From: UBA8950 sp034411635 | GTDB lineage: Bacteria > Chloroflexota > Anaerolineae > Anaerolineales > Villigracilaceae | NCBI GenBank assembly: GCA_034411635.1 | Contig: DAOUML010000053.1 | Location: 1 to 25,793 of the forward strand | Direction of reading: 5' to 3' | Length of the DNA stretch: 25,793 nt | In this document: piece by piece, positions 1 to 5,475 of the stretch | Numbering within the stretch: the stretch's first letter is position 1 | How the letters are laid out: every line of letters starts with the position of its first letter | The notes under the pieces: generated by a model | Database searches by the model: none | What the model saw: only the letters and a program-made list of their open reading frames with translations | Told to the model about the DNA's origin: nothing | Made by a program: the position numbers and the translations under genes

Positions 1-1
1 A

Positions 2-538
2 GAGTGGGAACACCCATTTTTGGACACGGAAAACACGGAACACGCAGAAAAACACGGAGAAAACAAAGAAAATTCCGTGTTACTCCGTGAATTCCGCGTG
101 TTCCGTGTCCAATCCCGCAAGGGAGCGCGGGACAAGAAAGAATTTCCCTTACAAGCCCTCGGCCACCACACCCTGCACCGCGTCCACTCCACCCACGACA
201 ACAACGACTGGCTGGGCGAAGCCTTCCCGCAGCGCATCTTCATCAACCCGCTCGACGCCGAAGCGCGCGGCATCCATGACGGCGACCTCGTCCGCGCCTG
301 GAACGAGCGCGGTGAACTGGTCATTCCCGCCCGCGTCACCCCGCGCATCCTGCCTGGCGTGGTCGATATTCCGCAGGGCGCGTGGTGGAGTCCAAACGAG
401 AGTAGGGGCGGAGCATGCTCCGCCCCTACAGACTTCGGTGGCTGCATCAACGTCCTGACCTCCGAACGCTGGACTCCGTTTGCCTTCGGCACGGCGCAGC
501 ATACGATTATGGTTCAAATAGAAAGAGTAAGGGCGTAG
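2..538 (+). CDS. DmsA-like molybdopterin oxidoreductase, C-terminal part (5' end outside window)
   Basis: This is the C-terminal part of the catalytic subunit of a DMSO-reductase-family (complex iron-sulfur molybdoenzyme) reductase. The frame is open from the first bases of the window (reading EWEHPFL), so the gene starts upstream. The stretch from about position 150 carries the molybdopterin-dinucleotide-binding C-terminal domain: the segments INPLDAEARGIHDGDLVRAW and PGVVDIPQGAWW and the ending RWTPFAFGTAQHTIMVQIE are typical of the family. The substrate cannot be told from this fragment. Two repeat-derived stretches are translated within the frame (20-112 and 402-429), and the stop codon (536-538) lies in a third repeat. 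The fused B/C subunit gene follows 28 nt downstream. It is probably an exported or membrane-bound respiratory enzyme. Family assignment is secure; the effect of the inserts on activity is unknown. Confidence 0.85.
   Translation, partial: EWEHPFLDTENTEHAEKHGENKENSVLLREFRVFRVQSRKGARDKKEFPLQALGHHTLHRVHSTHDNNDWLGEAFPQRIFINPLDAEARGIHDGDLVRAWNERGELVIPARVTPRILPGVVDIPQGAWWSPNESRGGACSAPTDFGGCINVLTSERWTPFAFGTAQHTIMVQIERVRA
20..112. repeat. 93-bp inverted-repeat element inside dmsA-like gene
   Basis: The element is bounded by perfect 11-bp inverted ends, TTGGACACGGA at 20-30 and TCCGTGTCCAA at 102-112. The interior continues as an imperfect inverted repeat rich in ACACGGA words. At 93 bp it equals 31 codons and contains no stop in the host frame, so it is read through as a charged linker (NTEHAEKHGENKENS). 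It looks like a small non-autonomous palindromic element (MITE/REP-like) rather than native enzyme sequence, because it sits just before the conserved C-terminal domain. Confidence 0.7.
402..429. repeat. Perfect 28-bp palindrome within coding sequence
   Basis: A perfect palindrome with arms GTAGGGGCGGAGCA and TGCTCCGCCCCTAC and no loop. It is translated in frame as part of SRGGACSAPT between the family-typical segments GAWWSPNE and DFGGCINVLT, where it looks like an extra loop. It belongs to the same GTAGGGGCG...CGCCCCTAC type as the copy at 527-555. Confidence 0.8.
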
Positions 539-555
539 CATTGCTACGCCCCTAC
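527..555. repeat. Second GTAGGGGCG-type palindrome, supplies the dmsA stop codon
   Basis: Arms GTAAGGGCGTAGCA (527-540) and TGCTACGCCCCTAC (542-555) pair with one mismatch around a single T. The stop codon TAG of the DmsA-like gene (536-538) lies within the left arm, so the enzyme's last residues (VRA) are repeat-derived. The hairpin fills almost the whole intercistronic gap and might stabilise or punctuate the transcript. There is no T-run, so it is not a typical intrinsic terminator. Confidence 0.75.
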
Positions 556-566
556 CTGAGAATATC

Positions 567-1979
567 ATGACCTACGCCTTCACCTTCGACGCATCGGCCT
601 GTACCGGTTGCAAAGCCTGCCAGGTGGCCTGCAAAGACAAGAACAACCTTCCGGTTGGGGTTTTGTGGCGGCGGGTGTTCGAGGTTTCGGGTGGGCAGTG
701 GCGGCAAACCGGCAACGCCTGGGAAAATTCGGTGTTTGCCTACAACCTGTCGCTGGGCTGTAATCACTGCGTTCACCCCAAATGCGCCGGGGTTTGCCCG
801 ACGGATGCTTATGTTCAGCGTGAAGATGGGGTGGTTTTCATCGACGAGTCGAAGTGCATGGGCTGCGGGTATTGCGCCTGGGCTTGTCCGTACTCGGTGC
901 CGCAGTACAATCCTGAACTGGGCCGCATGACGAAGTGCAATTTTTGTCTCGATGAATTGGCTGAAGGCAAGTCCCCGGCTTGCGTGGCGGCTTGCCCGAT
1001 GCGGGTGCTGGATTTTGTACCCATCATTTCTTGCCCATCTCCCGCCGGGAGAGGGGATGGGGTGAGGGCGTTATGGGAACTTCCTGCCACCGAACATCCT
1101 TTCCCCCTGCCGGCGTTTTCACGCACGCAGCCGCACCTGGCGATTAAGGTTCATGTGGGGATGGGGAATGGGTTGGAGAAGGTGATTTCCAATCGGGAGG
1201 AGGTTCAAACACAAAGGACACAAAGGAAAATTCTTGATGGTTTGGATGAGTTGCCGCTGGTAGCGTTTACCCTGCTGGCGCAAATGTCGGCGGGGATGGC
1301 GGTGGCTTCTTTGTTCTTTAAACCTTCAACATTCAACTTGCTAACTATTGGTTTATTACTCGGCCTGGGCGGCTTGATTTCTTTCCTGCACCTGGGAACA
1401 AAAAAGAACGCCTGGCGGGCGCTCTTGCATTTGCGAAAATCATGGCTCAGCCGCGAAATTTTGGTGATTGGTTTGTTTGGCGCGTCGTGGCTGGTTTCTC
1501 TTGCTGAATACTGGTTCTTTGATACTGGATATCCTTCGACCTGGCTCAGGATAGGCTGGTTACTGGTTACTGCCTTACTGGGCCTTGCTCTGGTGTATAG
1601 CATGACGCAGGTCTACCGCTTGCGGGCGGCCCCGACCTGGAATTCTTGGCGAACGGGGGCGGCTTTTTTCTTGAGCGCCGGAACGCTCGGTTTAATGGGG
1701 GTCGCTTTCGGGGCGGGGTTGGGTTCGGTGGCGATTCCGCTGTCGGTTTTGCTGCTGTTGGAGGTGGGGATCGTGGTTTCGACGCGGAACTGGTTCGAGA
1801 AAACAGCGAACCGGATTCGGCTTGGTTTGAGCGGGCTGGCGGTGGTTGGGGCGTTGATGTCGCTGTTTGTTGTGGACCCGGCTGGGGCGTGGATGATGCT
1901 CCCGATTTTCCTGCTGGTGGTGATGGAGGAAGTTATCGGGCGTTGGTTGTTTTATGAGGCGCGGGTTCCGGTGTTGTAG
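567..1979 (+). CDS. Fused DmsB-DmsC: 4x[4Fe-4S] ferredoxin subunit joined to membrane anchor
   Basis: A 470-residue protein combining electron-transfer and quinol-oxidising anchor subunits of a DMSO-reductase-type complex. The N-terminal third has four cysteine clusters: CTGCKACQVAC from C12, CNHCVHPKCAGVCP from C65, then CMGCGYCAWACP, and CNFC with its distal Cys group. From E228 (ELPLVAFTLLAQM, a DmsC-type opening) there are about eight hydrophobic helices to the C terminus. DmsB and DmsC are usually separate proteins, so this is a gene fusion. The linker (about 150-227) contains repeat-like DNA at 1034-1068 and 1209-1226. It follows the catalytic subunit by 28 nt. The ATG at 567 starts directly before the first cysteine cluster; only a weak Shine-Dalgarno sequence is visible. 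It is convergent with the peptidase gene, with 3 nt between the stops. Confidence 0.88.
   Translation: MTYAFTFDASACTGCKACQVACKDKNNLPVGVLWRRVFEVSGGQWRQTGNAWENSVFAYNLSLGCNHCVHPKCAGVCPTDAYVQREDGVVFIDESKCMGCGYCAWACPYSVPQYNPELGRMTKCNFCLDELAEGKSPACVAACPMRVLDFVPIISCPSPAGRGDGVRALWELPATEHPFPLPAFSRTQPHLAIKVHVGMGNGLEKVISNREEVQTQRTQRKILDGLDELPLVAFTLLAQMSAGMAVASLFFKPSTFNLLTIGLLLGLGGLISFLHLGTKKNAWRALLHLRKSWLSREILVIGLFGASWLVSLAEYWFFDTGYPSTWLRIGWLLVTALLGLALVYSMTQVYRLRAAPTWNSWRTGAAFFLSAGTLGLMGVAFGAGLGSVAIPLSVLLLLEVGIVVSTRNWFEKTANRIRLGLSGLAVVGALMSLFVVDPAGAWMMLPIFLLVVMEEVIGRWLFYEARVPVL
1034..1068. repeat. CTCCC/GGGAG interspersed palindrome in the DmsB-DmsC linker
   Basis: A G/C-rich imperfect palindrome with core CTCCCGCCGGGAG followed by GGGGATGGGGTGAGGG. 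This type of repeat is common between genes of environmental bacteria. Here it is translated in frame (PSPAGRGDGVRA) right after the last ferredoxin cysteine cluster, in a linker that ordinary DmsB proteins lack. Recognition is from pattern memory, not a search. Confidence 0.55.
1209..1226. repeat. ACACAAAGG direct repeat in the fusion linker
   Basis: Two tandem copies of ACACAAAGG, translated as part of TQRTQRK just before the first DmsC helix. The motif resembles the ACACAAAGGA-type interspersed repeats found outside genes. At this length chance cannot be excluded. Confidence 0.4.
1531..1552. repeat. CCTTCGAC...GGCTCAGGAT repeat-like segment within DmsC part
   Basis: ATCCTTCGAC followed by CTGGCTCAGGAT, with inverted ends ATCCT/AGGAT. 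It resembles the widespread CCTTCGACAGGCTCAGGA interspersed repeat and is translated as YPSTWLRI between two membrane helices. A related CCTTCGACTGCGC sequence begins at 25739. The similarity is suggestive only. Confidence 0.35.
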
Positions 1980-1982
1980 TTG

Positions 1983-3173
1983 TTACTGCGGCAGGTACAG
2001 CCAGGGGTTGACTTTTCCGTAGGAATTGTGCATGAGTTCAAAATGCAGGTGTGGGCCGCTCGAACGCCCGGTGCTGCCGACTGCGCCGATGACTGCGCCC
2101 TGGCCCACGCTTTGCCCACAACCGACGTTGAGCGCGCTCATGTGGGCGTAGAGCGATTGCCAGCCGTTGCCGTGGTCGATGACGACCATGGTGCCGTAGC
2201 CCCAGTCGTTCCAACCGGCATAGACGATGACGCCGGCGTCGACGGCGTAGAGCGGGTCGCCGAGTTTGCCGTGCAGGTCGAGGCCGTAGTGGTTGGTTTC
2301 GGGGGAGTAATCGAAACCGGAGAGGAAGCGGCTGTTGGTGGGCCAGACAAAGTAGCCGTAACCAACTGCGCCCACGCTAACTGTGCCGCAATGCCCCGCG
2401 CCTAGTTGCCGGGCTACGCCGGGGTTGTCACGCGTGAGGCCAATCGGGGCGCTCCAGGAGACGAAATCGCGGGTGCCGCCGGGGACGATGAGCAAGGTTC
2501 CCGGGCGGATGTTGGGGTTGGCGTAGTCGCCGATGGTGGCGGGGTCGAGGTTGTTGCCGGGGTAGTTGATGATCTCTTCAGGGGTGACTTTGAAGAAGCG
2601 GGCGACGCCGTTCAGGCCGTCTCCGGCTTGCCATTCGTAGTATGCGCCATCAAGGGGCAGGATGTTGAGTTCCTGGCCGGGACGCAGGCGGTGCGGGTCG
2701 TCGCCGAGGATGTTTCGGTTGGCGAAGAAGATGGTTTGGGGTTTGAGGCTGAATTTTTCGGCAATGCCAAAGATGGTGTCACCGGTTTCGACGATGTATT
2801 TGACAATTTCGGGGCGCGGGCGGTTGGGGATGTTGGTGTTCATCAGGGCCATGCGTCCGATGCCACGGTAGATGTTTTCGGCTTGTGGGATGGATTGCAG
2901 GCTGACTTGCGCGGGTTGCGAGTCGGTTTCGAGAGGTTGGGTTACTGCGTTTTGAGGGCTGCCGGTGAAAAAGGCGCGCAGGAGCAGGACAATGGCGGCC
3001 AGGGCCAGCAGGGTGATTGCGCCGGTGGCAATGCGCAGAAGTGAATCGCCCAGGCCCATTTGGGCAAGGGCTTCAAGCCAGTTGGTTTTGCTTGAGCGTT
3101 TTTGGTGGGGTGTTTCTTCGGGGGGGTCTTGTTCCGCCGCTGTTTGGGCGTTGTCTGTAAATTCTTCGGTCAT
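1983..3173 (-). CDS. Membrane-anchored LysM / M23 peptidase (LytM-type)
   Basis: A cell-wall-acting metallopeptidase of 396 residues. After a charged cytoplasmic N terminus there is one membrane helix (LLRIATGAITLLALAAIVLL). It is followed by a LysM domain (YIVETGDTIFGIAEKFSLKP) and a second LysM-like segment ending IRPGTLLIVPGG. The C-terminal M23 domain has the zinc motifs NHYGLDLHG, YAHMS and HLHFEL, so all expected metal ligands are present. A longer start at 3197 is possible, but a TTGACG/TATGAT promoter overlaps it, and ATG 3173 has an AGG Shine-Dalgarno remnant about 8 nt upstream, so 3173 is preferred. It probably trims peptidoglycan or activates other hydrolases outside the membrane. 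Confidence 0.88.
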   Translation of the reverse strand: MTEEFTDNAQTAAEQDPPEETPHQKRSSKTNWLEALAQMGLGDSLLRIATGAITLLALAAIVLLLRAFFTGSPQNAVTQPLETDSQPAQVSLQSIPQAENIYRGIGRMALMNTNIPNRPRPEIVKYIVETGDTIFGIAEKFSLKPQTIFFANRNILGDDPHRLRPGQELNILPLDGAYYEWQAGDGLNGVARFFKVTPEEIINYPGNNLDPATIGDYANPNIRPGTLLIVPGGTRDFVSWSAPIGLTRDNPGVARQLGAGHCGTVSVGAVGYGYFVWPTNSRFLSGFDYSPETNHYGLDLHGKLGDPLYAVDAGVIVYAGWNDWGYGTMVVIDHGNGWQSLYAHMSALNVGCGQSVGQGAVIGAVGSTGRSSGPHLHFELMHNSYGKVNPWLYLPQ

Positions 3174-3192
3174 TTTTTTACCTGTTTCGGTC

Positions 3193-3222
3193 ATCATAAC
3201 ATGGCTGTTGGAGGGGCGTCAA
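3193..3222 (-). promoter_or_regulatory. Promoter of the M23 peptidase gene
   Basis: On the minus strand TTGACG (3222-3217) and TATGAT (3198-3193) are separated by 18 nt, a near-consensus housekeeping promoter. Transcription would start near 3186, downstream of the two possible ATGs at 3197 and 3194. This favours ATG 3173 as the real start. Confidence 0.65.
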
Positions 3223-3286
3223 GTTGTGGAGTTGTGAACTTTTTGTTGCGCTACGATTTTGTAATCTGTTATTAAGACAAATCCTG

Positions 3287-3292
3287 TATAAT
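3287..3292 (+). promoter_or_regulatory. -10 element of the adenylate cyclase gene (leaderless)
   Basis: TATAAT ends at 3292, so the expected transcription start is 3299, exactly the A of the chosen ATG. No clear -35 hexamer and no Shine-Dalgarno sequence are visible. This sets the start of the cyclase and predicts a leaderless mRNA. It is divergent from the peptidase promoter about 70 nt away. Confidence 0.6.
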
Positions 3293-3298
3293 TCTGGT

Positions 3299-5089
3299 AT
3301 GCCAAAAGAATATCACTATAATTGGGAACTTCATCTTGCCGCCAGCCCTGAGTCGCTCTGGCCGTTTGTGGCGGATACCAACCGTTTTAACCGCGATACG
3401 GGTTTGCCGCCGGTTGAGCGTTTGGGGGTTTATGACGGGGTAAGCCACATGCGCTTTAAGCAGCCGGTGATCAATATTGAGTGGAATGAGAATCCTTTTG
3501 AGTGGACGTATCCTTATCGTTTTGGGATTGTTCGCGACTATAAAAAAGGTCCGCTGGCTGAAATGCGAGTTTTGTGTGAACTAAGCCCGCAAAATGGCGG
3601 TACTTTGTTGCGTTATCAGGTTTGGGCAACGGCGAGAAACTTGCTTGGTGATGCCGTGATTGCGATTGGCATTGGTCTGATGAGCGCGCGTCGGTTTGTA
3701 CAGGTTTTCAGGATGTACGACGCGCTTGCCCTGGCCGGTAAAACGCCACTGGATGTGCCAGGCGATGGTCGTCTGGCGGCTGGCGGGCAACAACGTTTGG
3801 AAGCCGGTCGGGCCGGTTTGGAGTCGTCTGGTTCACCGCCTGGGTTGGTTGCGCGACTGGTTGACTTGTTGCGCGCCGGTGATGATTTTAGCCTGGTGAG
3901 AATGCGTCCGTTTGCGCTGGCAGATTATTGGGAGGCAGACCGACGTAAAACACTGGAAATGTTTTTGCAAGCGGCCCGCCTGGGCTTGCTGGATGTTCAG
4001 TGGGAACTGATTTGCCCGATGTGTCGTGGGGCTTCGGAGAGTCATGGTCGTTTGAGCGAAGTCCATGCGCATAGCCATTGTCCGTCGTGTCAGATGGACT
4101 TTGAAGCCAATTTTGATCGCCAGGTTGAGGTCACTTTCCGTCCGAACCCGGCGGTGCGGACTTTGGGCGAGCAGACAGCGTTTTGTATTGGTAGTCCGCA
4201 GCATGTGCCGCATATTAATCTTTCGCAGCGTGTTTTGGCCGGCGAGGTGGTTAGCCTCGGCACCGTGCTCGACAAAGGTCTTTATGTTTTGCGTTCGCGT
4301 CTGGGCAATCTCAATTTGAGGGCGCTCCCGGATGGCCCGAATCAGGTCGATATCTTGAGCGATAGCCTGCCTGCCGATGATGTGCGCGTTGGCCTGACGC
4401 CAACTTTGCGCCTGCACAATCGCGATTCCGAGCCACTCGATTTCATGCTCGAAAATGGCGAATGGGGCAACCAGGCCGCCACCGCCGTAGATGTGACCAG
4501 CCTGCAACTTTTCCGTGATTTGTTCTCCAACGAGGCGCTGCGGGCTGGGGAGCAGTTGTCGATCAGTTCGGTGACGTTGATGTTTACCGATTTGCGCGAT
4601 TCGACCCGTATGTATCGCCAGATTGGTGATGCTTCTGCCTTTGGGCGCGTGCGTGAGCATTTTGAAATTCTCGAACAGGAAATCGCCCGGCAGGGCGGCG
4701 CGGTGGTAAAAACGATGGGCGATGCGGTCATGGCGGTTTTTCGTCAACCTTTGGGCGCGATTCTTGCCATTCAGGGCGCTCATGCTGAAATCACCAAAAC
4801 GGAAGGGACGCCGCCGCTCTATCTCAAGGTTGGCATTCACAGCGGCCCTTGCATCGCCGTCACGCTCAATGAGCGGCTGGACTATTTCGGCTCGACGGTT
4901 AATGCCGCGGCGCGCTTGCCTGGCCTGGCCGATGGCGGCGAGGTTCTTTTGAGCGAACAGGTTGCCAATGATCCGCAGGTGAAAGAGTGGTTGACTGAAA
5001 GTAAATTGTCTTACTCGGTTTTTGAAACCGGTATTAAGGGGTTTGAACAATCGTTTCGTTTGTGGCGGTTAAAATTGCCACATCAATAA
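3299..5089 (+). CDS. Adenylate cyclase with SRPBCC and zinc-ribbon regions
   Basis: A predicted soluble class III nucleotide cyclase of 596 residues. Residues 1-150 resemble an SRPBCC (START-like) fold (YNWELHLAASPESLWPFVADTNR region). A zinc ribbon follows with CPMC at about 239 and CPSC at about 261, then a DUF5939-like region. The C-terminal catalytic domain has metal aspartates in FTDLRDST (D431 and the Asp three residues later), KTMGDA, and DYFGSTVNAAAR carrying the transition-state Asn and Arg. The Lys of KTMGD and the Asp of DYFG match adenylate rather than guanylate cyclases. The start is set by a -10 box 7 nt upstream; a longer frame to 3224 exists, but its extra N terminus lies upstream of the promoter. 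No membrane segment is visible, so the SRPBCC domain is the likely ligand sensor (inference). Confidence 0.85.
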   Translation: MPKEYHYNWELHLAASPESLWPFVADTNRFNRDTGLPPVERLGVYDGVSHMRFKQPVINIEWNENPFEWTYPYRFGIVRDYKKGPLAEMRVLCELSPQNGGTLLRYQVWATARNLLGDAVIAIGIGLMSARRFVQVFRMYDALALAGKTPLDVPGDGRLAAGGQQRLEAGRAGLESSGSPPGLVARLVDLLRAGDDFSLVRMRPFALADYWEADRRKTLEMFLQAARLGLLDVQWELICPMCRGASESHGRLSEVHAHSHCPSCQMDFEANFDRQVEVTFRPNPAVRTLGEQTAFCIGSPQHVPHINLSQRVLAGEVVSLGTVLDKGLYVLRSRLGNLNLRALPDGPNQVDILSDSLPADDVRVGLTPTLRLHNRDSEPLDFMLENGEWGNQAATAVDVTSLQLFRDLFSNEALRAGEQLSISSVTLMFTDLRDSTRMYRQIGDASAFGRVREHFEILEQEIARQGGAVVKTMGDAVMAVFRQPLGAILAIQGAHAEITKTEGTPPLYLKVGIHSGPCIAVTLNERLDYFGSTVNAAARLPGLADGGEVLLSEQVANDPQVKEWLTESKLSYSVFETGIKGFEQSFRLWRLKLPHQ

Positions 5090-5113
5090 CTTTCAGAAAA
5101 GCGAGTTTTTGGG

Positions 5114-5119
5114 TATAAT
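5114..5119 (+). promoter_or_regulatory. -10 element for the T-box/ileS transcript
   Basis: TATAAT in the context GGGTATAATCACC, 24 nt after the cyclase stop. The expected transcript start, near 5126, is just before stem I of the T-box. The -35 region (TTTCAG at 5091-5096, 17-nt spacer) is weak. Confidence 0.6.
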
Positions 5120-5128
5120 CACCCGAAA

Positions 5129-5432
5129 GGCTGTGATGAAAACGAGTAGACTTGGCTTTACTGTCAGCGACCCTGGGATTGGTGCGAGCCGGGGCAGGAC
5201 GCCGGGTTGAAAATCCTTTCGGAGCCGCGCGCTGAAAATCAGTATGCAGCCACCAGTATCCAGTGGCGCTGAACTGAAACAAGTAAGCAAGCCGGATGCC
5301 CACCGTTAATCGGGCAGAGGGATGATCGTCCCTTGCCGAGCGTCTGCCTGCCCGCAATGGGTTGGCGGGAAATCCGGGTGGTACCGCGTGAGTTTTTCTC
5401 TCGTCCCAGATGTGGACGAGAGTTTTTGTTTT
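5129..5432 (+). promoter_or_regulatory. T-box leader, isoleucine-specific, controlling ileS
   Basis: A tRNA-sensing leader RNA that should allow ileS transcription when uncharged tRNA-Ile accumulates. The base of stem I is GGCTG (5129-5133) with CAGCC (5247-5251). The GAGTA motif (5144-5148) and the distal GGTGCGAGCCGG (5181-5192) are present. The specifier region reads CTGAAA-ATC-AGTAT, giving isoleucine codon ATC at 5238-5240. The conserved T-box sequence CCGGGTGGTACCGCG lies at 5374-5388. Its TGGT (5379-5382) can pair with the ACCA end of uncharged tRNA. A terminator hairpin follows at 5398-5432. The specifier matches the downstream gene. Confidence 0.95.
5398..5432 (+). terminator. T-box terminator hairpin
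   Basis: CTCTCGTCC (5398-5406) pairs perfectly with GGACGAGAG (5414-5422) over a 7-nt loop and is followed by TTTTTGTTTT. This is the regulated intrinsic terminator of the T-box. Confidence 0.9.
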
Positions 5433-5434
5433 AT

Positions 5435-5463
5435 ACCGAGTATCGAATACCGAATCATCGAAT
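5435..5463. repeat. Short direct repeat in the ileS leader
   Basis: Two 14-15 bp near-copies, ACCGAGTATCGAAT and ACCGAATCATCGAAT, lie between the T-box terminator and the ileS Shine-Dalgarno sequence. No function is evident; it may be a remnant of an interspersed repeat. Confidence 0.35.
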
Positions 5464-5475
5464 CTGGAGGCATGA

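Noticed and set aside
2406..3044. Plus-strand open frame opposite the M23 peptidase
   Set aside because: The minus strand encodes intact LysM and M23 motifs there; the plus-strand product is low-complexity Gly/Val/Asp-rich sequence typical of antisense frames in GC-rich DNA.
3833..5050. A 405-codon open frame antisense to the cyclase gene
   Set aside because: It is an opposite-strand shadow of a clear cyclase coding region; its translation has no recognisable domain and it ends in unrelated sequence.
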